Shown in pieces: positions 26,339 to 33,410 of a stretch of 64,000 nucleotides of DNA (within the stretch, counting starts at the first letter, position 1; each line of letters begins with the position of its first letter). The stretch covers positions 1 to 64,000 of the forward strand of contig CACZZZ010000005.1 of NCBI GenBank assembly GCA_902785825.1. Direction: 5' to 3'. A program made the translations under genes and the position numbers. The notes under the pieces are model-generated. The model was not told where the DNA came from, did not search any database, and worked only from the letters and a program-made list of their open reading frames with translations. This DNA is from an uncultured Bacteroidia bacterium. Its GTDB lineage: Bacteria; Bacteroidota; Bacteroidia; Bacteroidales; UBA932.

Positions 26339-27061
26339 ATGTCTAGAGGCGTTCTGTATCTGATTCCTTCCCCGTTGGGCGACTCCGATCCGGCCGAGGT
26401 CATTCCTGGCCCCGTTCTGGAGCGCCTTAAGTCTATCCGGAAATATGTGGTCGAGGAGACCCGTACCGCCCGCCGGTACCTGTCGGCGGCTGGATTGAAG
26501 GGGCATATCGGTGAATTGGAATTCCGTGAACTCAACGAGCACACAAGACCTGAGGAGGTCGAGTCACTCTTGGAGATGTTTTCCGAGCCTGACGGCTCCC
26601 CCATCGATGTGGGACTCATCTCTGAGGCCGGACTGCCCGCTGTGGCGGATCCAGGAGCTCTTCTCGTGGAGGCCTGTCATCGCCATGGTATCAGGGTGGT
26701 TCCGCTGGTCGGTCCCTCGTCCTTGATGATGGCTCTAATGGCTTCCGGGCTCAACGGCCAGAGTTTCGCATTCAGGGGATACCTCCCGGCGAAGCCCGAG
26801 GATAGGCGGAAGGCCATCCGTGAAGTCGAGAAAGATTCAGCGAGGCTCCATCAGACAGAGATATTCATTGAGACTCCCTACCGCAACGATTCTATGATGG
26901 CAGATCTGCTGGCCACTCTCCAGCCTTCAACCAGGCTGTGCATGGCGGCGAACATCACCCAGCCCGACGAGGCGATCCTGACAAGGACTGTCAAGGAATG
27001 GCGTTCCGCTCCGGTCACGATCGGGAAAAGGCCGTGCGTGTTTCTTATACTTTCAAAATAG
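26339..27061 (+). CDS. RsmI-like SAM-dependent methyltransferase
   Basis: A 240-residue tetrapyrrole-methylase-fold protein related to RsmI, which 2'-O-methylates C1402 of 16S rRNA. Typical blocks are LYLIPSPLGD, VVEETRTARRYL, GLISEAGLPAVADPGALLV and RVVPLVGPSSLMMALMASG. It is shorter than canonical RsmI (~280) and diverges at the N-terminus, where RsmI has a LYVVATPIGN-type motif, so it may be the short Bacteroidota paralogue with a different target. TATATTCG at 26324-26331 lies just upstream and could be a -7 box, which would leave a very short leader. folB follows 8 nt later. Confidence 0.88.
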   Translation: MSRGVLYLIPSPLGDSDPAEVIPGPVLERLKSIRKYVVEETRTARRYLSAAGLKGHIGELEFRELNEHTRPEEVESLLEMFSEPDGSPIDVGLISEAGLPAVADPGALLVEACHRHGIRVVPLVGPSSLMMALMASGLNGQSFAFRGYLPAKPEDRRKAIREVEKDSARLHQTEIFIETPYRNDSMMADLLATLQPSTRLCMAANITQPDEAILTRTVKEWRSAPVTIGKRPCVFLILSK

Positions 27062-27069
27062 GTTCCGAC

Positions 27070-27477
27070 ATGTTGATAGACAGGGATTTCACTATTGAGC
27101 TTACCGGGATGGAGTTCCACGCCTTCCATGGCTGCCTTGAAAGCGAGCGTAAGGAGGGCAACACCTTCGTGGTCGATTTCAGAGGCAAGGTGGACGCCAA
27201 GAAGGCCGCCAAGACAGATGATCTGTCCAAGACTCCGGACTACAGCAAAATCTATGATATAGTCGCTGCCGAAATGACCAAACCCTCGAACCTGCTTGAG
27301 AATGTCGCCGCGAGGATCGTGGACGCCATCGAAGGTGCCGGACTGGGTTTCTGGTTCGTCCAGGTGAGGGTCTCGAAAAAGAATCCGCCGGTCGGAGGTG
27401 TGTGCGCCTGGTCAAGGGTCACGGCGACTTCCGGCTCCGATATTCTTGAAAACAACGGCATCAACGAGACATTCTGA
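27070..27477 (+). CDS. folB: Dihydroneopterin aldolase
   Basis: A 135-residue folate-pathway enzyme converting 7,8-dihydroneopterin to 6-hydroxymethyl-dihydropterin and glycolaldehyde. FolB signatures are GMEFHAFHGCLESERKEGNTF near residues 13-33, TPDYSKIYD near 55, LLENVAARIVDAI near 75 and VRVSKKNPPVGG near 105 with the conserved Lys. The open frame continues upstream into the methyltransferase gene, but ATG at 27070 gives the normal length and is chosen. A 2-nt gap to mtaB suggests co-transcription. Confidence 0.93.
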   Translation: MLIDRDFTIELTGMEFHAFHGCLESERKEGNTFVVDFRGKVDAKKAAKTDDLSKTPDYSKIYDIVAAEMTKPSNLLENVAARIVDAIEGAGLGFWFVQVRVSKKNPPVGGVCAWSRVTATSGSDILENNGINETF

Positions 27478-27479
27478 CA

Positions 27480-28877
27480 ATGAAAATAGCCTTCCTCACA
27501 CTTGGTTGCAAGCTCAACTACGCCGAGACTTCCACTTACGAGCGGGGTTTCGTGGCGGCTGGTCTTGAGGTCGTCCAGTGGGAGGATAAGGCGGACGTGT
27601 ATCTGGTCAACACTTGCTCGGTGACAGAGCGGGCCGAGAAGAAGTGCCGCAATGTGATCCGCAAGGTTCACCGGGTGTCGCCAGAGGCGAGAATCGTCGT
27701 GACGGGATGCTATGCGCAGCTTCGGCGGGAAGAGTTGGAAGCCATTGATGGTGTGGCGCTTGTATTCGGCGCCACCGAAAAGACCCGTGTCGTCCCCGAC
27801 ACGCTCGCCCTTCTTGGCGTTGGTAGTCGGCGGGAGGTATTGTCCCCGGCGGGTAAATCCCTCCCATCGCAAGCGATGGGCCCCTCCCGTTCACCTGGCC
27901 ACGGGCGGCCAGGCCCTCCGGGGGCAATACCTCCCGCCGACTCAGACAAAGTGGTTGGTGAGCGGAGTCGAACCACCGCGATTCTCGAGGCGTTCTCCTC
28001 TGAGGAGCGCACACGGTCGTTCCTGAAGGTGCAGGACGGCTGCGACAACTTCTGCGCCTACTGCACAGTCCCCTACGCTCGCGGCCTTTCCCGCAACATC
28101 CCCATCGCCGACGCCATCGCCCAAGCGGAACGCATCGCCTCCCTCGGAGTCAAGGAGATAGTCATCACAGGAGTCAACACCGGTGACTTCGGGAGGACAA
28201 CCGGCGAGAGTTTCCTCGAGCTGCTCAAACGGCTTAACGACGTGGAAGGCATTGAGCGATACAGGATTTCGTCGATTGAGCCCAACCTCATCACAGAAGA
28301 GATCGTGGACTGGATCGCCTCCGGGACGAAGTTCCAGCCACATTTCCATATTCCCCTCCAGTCCGGGGCCGACGAGATTCTCCAAAGGGTCAGACGACGC
28401 TATTCGACGGATTTCTTCGCCGAAAGGATCGACTACATCCGTTCCGTGATGGACCCCCGGCCCGGAGAGCCCCAAGGCAACCTCAAGCCTTATGTCTTTT
28501 TCGGCATCGACGTGATCGCCGGACTTCCCGGAGAGACTGACGAGCTGTTTGAGAAGACATATTCATTCCTCAAGGACAGGGTCAAACCCGCGTTTATCCA
28601 CGTGTTCCCCTATTCCAGAAGGCCCGGTACCGTGGCGGCTGGCTGGAAAGACCAGGTCAAGGATTCCGTCAAGACGGAGAGGGTGGCCAGGCTTGAGAAC
28701 CTCTGCGAGGAGCTGCACGGGGACTTTATCAAGAAGAACGAGGGACGCCTTTCCCAAGTGCTTTGGGAGTCGGACGTCAAAGACGGCTTGATGGGCGGAT
28801 ATTCAGGGAATTACATCAGGATCGAGAGACCATACGATCCATTGAAAGTCAACACGATAGAAGATATTATCCTATGA
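27480..28877 (+). CDS. mtaB: tRNA t6A37 methylthiotransferase MtaB with an inserted palindromic element
   Basis: A 465-residue radical SAM enzyme that adds a methylthio group to t6A at tRNA position 37. The N-terminal UPF0004 domain has its three cluster cysteines (LGCKLN near 10, VNTCSV near 46, TGCYAQ near 80); the radical SAM cluster is Cys188, Cys192, Cys195 in GCDNFCAYC; a TRAM-like tail follows. Between them, residues about 116-155 are encoded by a 118-bp palindromic element (27825-27942) and read GSRREVLSPAGKSLPS-type low-complexity sequence absent from usual MtaB. The frame is intact and the insertion falls in a linker between domains, so activity may survive. It overlaps the next gene by 4 nt (ATGA). 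Confidence 0.93.
   Translation: MKIAFLTLGCKLNYAETSTYERGFVAAGLEVVQWEDKADVYLVNTCSVTERAEKKCRNVIRKVHRVSPEARIVVTGCYAQLRREELEAIDGVALVFGATEKTRVVPDTLALLGVGSRREVLSPAGKSLPSQAMGPSRSPGHGRPGPPGAIPPADSDKVVGERSRTTAILEAFSSEERTRSFLKVQDGCDNFCAYCTVPYARGLSRNIPIADAIAQAERIASLGVKEIVITGVNTGDFGRTTGESFLELLKRLNDVEGIERYRISSIEPNLITEEIVDWIASGTKFQPHFHIPLQSGADEILQRVRRRYSTDFFAERIDYIRSVMDPRPGEPQGNLKPYVFFGIDVIAGLPGETDELFEKTYSFLKDRVKPAFIHVFPYSRRPGTVAAGWKDQVKDSVKTERVARLENLCEELHGDFIKKNEGRLSQVLWESDVKDGLMGGYSGNYIRIERPYDPLKVNTIEDIIL
27825..27942 (+). repeat. Palindromic cloverleaf-like insertion in mtaB
   Basis: Outer arms 27825-27847 and 27920-27942 are inverted repeats identical at 22 of 23 positions by hand (AGTCGGCGGGAGGTATTG against CAATACCTCCCGCCGACT plus flanking C/G runs; the one mismatch is a possible G-U pair). 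Inside are two further perfect hairpins: CCCATCGC-AA-GCGATGGG, and CCTGGCC/GGCCAGG. The whole folds on paper as a three-armed structure. The motif CCTCCCAT followed by a hairpin and GGGCCCCTCCC is shared with copies A and B, suggesting a related family. Confidence 0.85.
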
Positions 28878-29818
28878 CAGGTGGCAGGGCAAGGCTGACA
28901 TTTCTCGGGACCGGGACTTCGCAGGGAGTGCCGATTATCGGATGCAAGTGCGAGGTGTGCCGCTCGAAAGACGAGCGTGACAAGAGGTTCAGGGCATCGG
29001 TGTTCGTTGAATATGAAGGACTGAATATCCTTGTGGACGCGGGTCCCGACTTCAGGATGCAGATGCTCCGGCTCGGCATCAGCCATCTCGACGCTATCCT
29101 GCTGACTCACAATCACAAAGACCACACTGGAGGACTTGACGACGTGCGCTCGCTGAATTATGTGGACCGCCGCGCCGCCGAGATTTACTGCGAGAGGAAT
29201 GTCCTCGAGGACCTGATCCGGGAATATCCCTACGTCTTCAAGTTCCCGAAATATCCAGGAGCTCCCGAATGGATGCTGCACGTAATCGACGAGCGTCCGT
29301 TCATTCTCAGGAAAGACACCGCCGAGAAGGAGCTCGTCTGGGTACACGACATCGGTTACCACTACCGCCTCCCCAACGGCCAACTCATCCCCACCGCCCG
29401 CTGTCTAGACGATATGATCGATAACGCTCCCGTCGCCATCGCTGGCGACGCGACCGCTATCTCGATTATTCCGATACGGGGGTTGCATGATAAATTGCCG
29501 GTGCTGGGATTCCGGTTCGGGGACATAGCGTATATTACCGACATGAGCACGCTCCCTGAAAGCGAATTCGCCAAGCTGCAAGGGCTGAAACACCTGACTC
29601 TCAACACGGTAGGCTACAATAAACACCATTCCCACTTCAGCCTCCAGGAAACCCTCGATCTTGCCGACCGCATCCAGGCCGAACACACCTGGCTCACCCA
29701 TCTCTCACATTCTTTCCCTGTCCACGAAGTATTCGACAAGGAACTTGAGCGCATGTGCGCTGAACAGCACATCCACTCGATTGTCCGCCCGGCTTACGAC
29801 GGGCTGGTCATAGAATAA
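28874..29818 (+). CDS. PhnP-like metallo-beta-lactamase-fold hydrolase
   Basis: A 314-residue cytoplasmic MBL-fold phosphodiesterase-like hydrolase. The N-terminus LTFLGTGTSQGVPIIGCKCEVCRS, with zinc-binding cysteines, is the pattern shared with PhnP and related proteins, and LTHNHKDHTGG supplies the active-site metal ligands; GDIAYITDMS and NKHHSHFSLQE follow. ATG at 28874 overlaps the mtaB stop (ATGA). Relative to the ~255-residue proteins usual in this group, about 50 residues are extra near positions 152-200 (EKELVWVHDIGYHYRLP...), just before IIPIRG; this DNA contains an 8-bp hairpin (29431-29450). Substrate unknown. Confidence 0.88.
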   Translation: MTGGRARLTFLGTGTSQGVPIIGCKCEVCRSKDERDKRFRASVFVEYEGLNILVDAGPDFRMQMLRLGISHLDAILLTHNHKDHTGGLDDVRSLNYVDRRAAEIYCERNVLEDLIREYPYVFKFPKYPGAPEWMLHVIDERPFILRKDTAEKELVWVHDIGYHYRLPNGQLIPTARCLDDMIDNAPVAIAGDATAISIIPIRGLHDKLPVLGFRFGDIAYITDMSTLPESEFAKLQGLKHLTLNTVGYNKHHSHFSLQETLDLADRIQAEHTWLTHLSHSFPVHEVFDKELERMCAEQHIHSIVRPAYDGLVIE

Positions 29819-29820
29819 GA

Positions 29821-30975
29821 TTATTTCCTGACGCCATTGTAGTAGCGGGCGAAATTGAATGCCCGGACGATCTCCGATTGCTTCTTTTCCGGGAATTCCA
29901 TGATTTCCGTATCAGCCTTCTTTGTGTCTGACTCCGCGAGAGCGTCGGCCACATTCACCCACATATCCGCTCCACCGACCTTAAATGAGAGCGATGAACC
30001 TTCCCCGCTGACATCCAGCGTCGCCTCAGCGCCCATAACCAGAGGGAGATTCACGTTATCATGGCCTGCGGGGAAGCCGCAACAGACCGGGATGTTGTAA
30101 TCCTTCAAATAAGAGCAGATCATCTCCTCCACGCTTGAGAAATCCAGATTGGCCTCGCAATCGGTGAACTCTCCCAAGATCACTCCCTTGCAGCGGTCAA
30201 ACACACCGTTGAGCGCCAAGGTGTTGATGAGCCTGTCAATATGGCTCATATTCTCCTCGACCTCCTCGATGAAAAGGATGATATCTTTCCCCCTGGTGGC
30301 GTCAGCGACCGTTCCCAAAATCGGTGAGAAGGTACACAGGTTGCCCCCGACGAGAACACCTGTAGCCTTTCCGGGAATATCATTAGGATGTGATGGAATC
30401 TCGTAATGCGGGATGGTACCCGAAAGGATCTGGCGAGTGAGGACACTCGTACGGTCAGTGCCTCCTGACTTGGCCAGGAAGGTGCCCATCGTGCCGTGGA
30501 TGCTCATAACTCCTGCCATGGTCTCCATCTCGTGCAGGGTGGTGATGTCGCTGAACCCGACCAACCACTTCGGATACTTGCGAAGCTCGTTCAGATCAAG
30601 CCTGTCCACAAAACGGATAGTGCCGTAACCTCCCCTGTTGCAGATAATGGCCTTTATTTCAGGATCATGCAGGGCCCAGAGTATGTCTGACTCGCGCTCC
30701 TCGGGAGTCCCGGCATATTTGCCGAGATATTCCTTCCCCACATTCGGTCCTATGACCGGCTCATATCCCCAGGAACGGATGACCGCAGCCGCGCTATCGA
30801 CCTTGGACTCAGGAACATAGTATGACGGGGACAGCAAGGCGACCTTGTCGCCCGGAGACAAGAAAGGCGGAGCCTGGCAGCTCAGACTGACAGGCATCAA
30901 CTTATTCTCCTTGGAACAAGAGGTGAAAAAAGCCGCCCAGACGAAAAGGACGGCTAAAAGGCAGCGGTATCTCAT
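29821..30975 (-). CDS. S66-family LD-carboxypeptidase lipoprotein
   Basis: A 384-residue serine peptidase of family S66, whose members cleave the terminal D-alanine from tetrapeptides of recycled peptidoglycan or process microcins. A lipoprotein signal with FFTSCSKEN puts it at the membrane. Family blocks are GDKVALLSPSYYVPE, ICNRGGYGTIRFVD, the nucleophile elbow VGFSDITTLH, ILFIEEVEEN with the expected Glu, and FPAGHDNVNLPL with the expected His. It starts within the last 4 nt of the HMA gene (ATGA), so it is co-translated with a metal-binding protein and a TonB receptor, an unexpected set. Confidence 0.9.
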   Translation of the reverse strand: MRYRCLLAVLFVWAAFFTSCSKENKLMPVSLSCQAPPFLSPGDKVALLSPSYYVPESKVDSAAAVIRSWGYEPVIGPNVGKEYLGKYAGTPEERESDILWALHDPEIKAIICNRGGYGTIRFVDRLDLNELRKYPKWLVGFSDITTLHEMETMAGVMSIHGTMGTFLAKSGGTDRTSVLTRQILSGTIPHYEIPSHPNDIPGKATGVLVGGNLCTFSPILGTVADATRGKDIILFIEEVEENMSHIDRLINTLALNGVFDRCKGVILGEFTDCEANLDFSSVEEMICSYLKDYNIPVCCGFPAGHDNVNLPLVMGAEATLDVSGEGSSLSFKVGGADMWVNVADALAESDTKKADTEIMEFPEKKQSEIVRAFNFARYYNGVRK

Positions 30976-31307
30976 TTATCCACTTTCTCCACTTTTTCCA
31001 CAGTATATCCGCACTTCTCAATGGCCTTCACGAGAGTGGGCTCGTCCGTCTTGGCTGGATTGTATTTTATCACCACCGTCTTCTCGTCAAGTGAGACCTT
31101 CAGGTCCTCAACCCCTTTCATGAAGGATATGTTCTCCTTGATCTTTTTGACACAGTTCTCGCAGTGCATGTTCACATTGTAAGTCACTGTGACAGAATTT
31201 GTCTTCTTCTTGTCAAGGGAATATGAGGCCGCTGGCTCAGAAGCGGAGATCGCTGCAGGGGCCGCAATAAGAAAAGCGGACAGAATAGAAATAAGAACTT
31301 TTTTCAT
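30972..31307 (-). CDS. Exported heavy-metal-associated (HMA) domain protein
   Basis: A 111-residue exported metallochaperone-like protein. A signal peptide spans about residues 1-22, then a single HMA fold with the metal-binding pair in NMHCENCVKKI (CxxC). The ferredoxin-like fold ends at about residue 105 with IEKCGYTVEKVEK, and a short Lys-rich tail follows. Such proteins bind Cu(I), Hg or Zn in the periplasm. It lies 17 nt downstream of the TonB receptor and overlaps the S66 gene, suggesting one transcript that handles metal uptake or detoxification at the envelope. Confidence 0.9.
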   Translation of the reverse strand: MKKVLISILSAFLIAAPAAISASEPAASYSLDKKKTNSVTVTYNVNMHCENCVKKIKENISFMKGVEDLKVSLDEKTVVIKYNPAKTDEPTLVKAIEKCGYTVEKVEKVDK

Positions 31308-31324
31308 ATCACTTTAACTATCAA

Positions 31325-33349
31325 TTATTTCCAAATTGTTACACGAATCCCGGCATAGACCGTCGCACCCATAAGGGGACCCCAGACGGCGCTGGCGTCG
31401 AAGTCGGAGGAACTCGTGTCCACCATTCCGTCTGCCATTCTCGTGCCAAGAATTACATTTTTCTGGCGGAATCCTGTCAGGTTTTCCCCGCCTAGATAGA
31501 CATCAAAGCCCTTGAAGCGGCGAGTCACCTGGGCATAAAGAAGAGGATAGGCCGGAGTTCTTCCCTCGGGATAAAGCATCTTTCCGTCCTCGTCTTTGAG
31601 GTCGAGCATGAAGTCATAGACCCTGGCTGATCCGTTGACCGAACCGGTAAGATCGAAAACCCACTTGCCGAGATTAGTCTTGTACTGAAGGTTGAGAACT
31701 CCCTTGAAACGACTCGCTAGAGGGATCTCCCGAAGTCCGGATGAGCTGTAGGTGGTCTTAGCATCTGTGTACCGCGCTGTCAGGTCCACGGTGAAATGGG
31801 ATGACGGCTCAATGTGAATATCCGCCTGATAGCTGTCGCTGAAAGACTTACCGTCCAGAGGATAAAAAGCTATCTCACCTTGCCGCCGCTCCCTATCAAC
31901 TACCAGCTGGTCTGTGAATCTGGTGGAGAAATAATCCAGGCTCAGGTAGTTGTTCTCCGTGATGTAGAAGGTGGCGTTGCCTCCGAAAGTCCACGAATCC
32001 TCCAAAGGATGGGACAGATAGTCTCCGCGGAATGCCTTGCCGGTGGAAAACACTCCGAAATTATCGATTAACGGAAGGGCGTTCCTGAGTCCCCTGCCTC
32101 CGTTAGCCCTGAGGATGACCGCCTCGAGGGGCTGGTACTTCAGTGTCAGCCTCGGGGAGAGACGGAAACCATAGTCCTTGAACCAGTCCCCGTTAAGGCC
32201 GAGGATCGCGGAGAACTTCTCTTCCACATGGAAGGTGTATTCGCCATAAGCCCTCAGGTCAATCAGATTGGTTTTGAGATCGTGGAAAGAGTTTTCCACC
32301 TTGTTGGGGAGGCTCCTCCGGAGGGTTTCAGAATAACCGTCCAAGGTGGAGCTCAGACCGAGGGTCAAGTCATGGCGCTCAGCGAAAGCGTCCCGGGACA
32401 TCAGGTTCAGGAATCCCGAGTGCTGCCTGCCGCCGTACATGGCCGGGCCGAAACCCGCGTCCATGTCGTTGAAAGTGTAGTCGCCGATGAACGCCAGGCT
32501 CGATGAGTTGTCCTCCCGGAAAGGATGTCCGATTTTGATGTAGGCGTTGACTCTCTTGTTTGAGATGTCTGACTTCCAGCCGACTTCCTGTCCTCCTATC
32601 CTCGAGTCGTACAGGGCGCTCGCGCCCCAATGAATCACCAGTTCCGGAGTGTACCACAGCCATCGGCTGCCCAGGTTGACCTGCTTTCTCATCGGGTCGT
32701 CCAGGAAACCGTCCATATTCATGTCATGGGACTTGAAGTTGCCTTCCGCATGGGCAAGGGTAACCGTGGATAGTTTGTCTCCGAACTGGAGCGAGGAGGC
32801 GAGATTGAAATCTGTCTTGGTGTCGGACATGCCCACCACATTGATGAACAGCGGGATCTCGTCAGTAGGCTTGCGGAACTCGGTGTTGATCTGGCCGGTC
32901 ATGGACTCCGTTCCGTTGATGACAGAAGGTGAGCCTTTGGCGATCTGGATGCTCTCCATCCATTGGCCGGGGACAAAGGAAAGCCCGAACGGGGCGCTCA
33001 GTCCCCGCATCACGGGACGGTTCTCCTCCAGCATCTGGAGATACACTCCGGAAAGACCCAAAAGGCGGATCTGGCGGGCTCCGGTCACGGCGTCGGAATA
33101 TCCGACCGTGACGCTTGCCGAGTTCTCGAAACTCTCCGCGAGGTTGCAGCAGGCGAGTTTCATCAGTCCGGCGGAGCTTATAACCTCCGTTCGAAGATCC
33201 TTACCTTTGGAAAGCGCCCCCGCATTGCGTCTGGATGTGAACACGGTGGCATTCAGAGTATCAGTCCTGTCCTTCTGGTCCTCGACTGATTGGGCAAGAA
33301 CCGGAACGGATAGGCAAAGTCCCAATATAAGTAACAACGGCTTGTTCAC
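31325..33349 (-). CDS. TonB-dependent outer-membrane receptor (metal-linked)
   Basis: A 674-residue TonB-dependent receptor: signal peptide (NKPLLLILGLCLSVPVLAQ), plug domain from about residue 30 to 150 (GARQIRLLGLSGVYLQMLEENRP, SIQIAKGSPSVINGTESMTGQIN), then a 22-strand-type barrel ending in an aromatic-terminal strand (YAGIRVTIWK). The longest reading frame starts at an ATG at 33394, but that lies upstream of a TATATTCG box at 33370-33377; GTG at 33349 gives the usual signal peptide and is chosen. It shares an operon with the HMA protein, so copper or another metal complex is a reasonable ligand guess. No SusD partner is present, so it is not a glycan SusC. Confidence 0.88.
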   Translation of the reverse strand: MNKPLLLILGLCLSVPVLAQSVEDQKDRTDTLNATVFTSRRNAGALSKGKDLRTEVISSAGLMKLACCNLAESFENSASVTVGYSDAVTGARQIRLLGLSGVYLQMLEENRPVMRGLSAPFGLSFVPGQWMESIQIAKGSPSVINGTESMTGQINTEFRKPTDEIPLFINVVGMSDTKTDFNLASSLQFGDKLSTVTLAHAEGNFKSHDMNMDGFLDDPMRKQVNLGSRWLWYTPELVIHWGASALYDSRIGGQEVGWKSDISNKRVNAYIKIGHPFREDNSSSLAFIGDYTFNDMDAGFGPAMYGGRQHSGFLNLMSRDAFAERHDLTLGLSSTLDGYSETLRRSLPNKVENSFHDLKTNLIDLRAYGEYTFHVEEKFSAILGLNGDWFKDYGFRLSPRLTLKYQPLEAVILRANGGRGLRNALPLIDNFGVFSTGKAFRGDYLSHPLEDSWTFGGNATFYITENNYLSLDYFSTRFTDQLVVDRERRQGEIAFYPLDGKSFSDSYQADIHIEPSSHFTVDLTARYTDAKTTYSSSGLREIPLASRFKGVLNLQYKTNLGKWVFDLTGSVNGSARVYDFMLDLKDEDGKMLYPEGRTPAYPLLYAQVTRRFKGFDVYLGGENLTGFRQKNVILGTRMADGMVDTSSSDFDASAVWGPLMGATVYAGIRVTIWK

Positions 33350-33369
33350 AAGTAATATTTTAAAACTTG

Positions 33370-33404
33370 CGAATATAACGATTATCGCATGCAACCAGGT
33401 TGCA
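33370..33404 (-). promoter_or_regulatory. Putative promoter and operator of the TonB-HMA-S66 operon
   Basis: On the minus strand TATATTCG (33377-33370) fits a -7 box. Just upstream is a perfect 7+7 inverted repeat TGCAACC-A-GGTTGCA (33390-33404) centred roughly where the -33 region should lie. No T-run follows, so it is not a terminator of the upstream gene. A repressor-type operator is a reasonable inference; which regulator binds is unknown. Confidence 0.45.
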
Positions 33405-33410
33405 AAACCA

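Noticed and set aside
33350..33394. ATG at 33394 as start of the TonB receptor
   Set aside because: It lies upstream of the likely -7 box and would put 15 extra residues before a good signal peptide; GTG at 33349 fits better.
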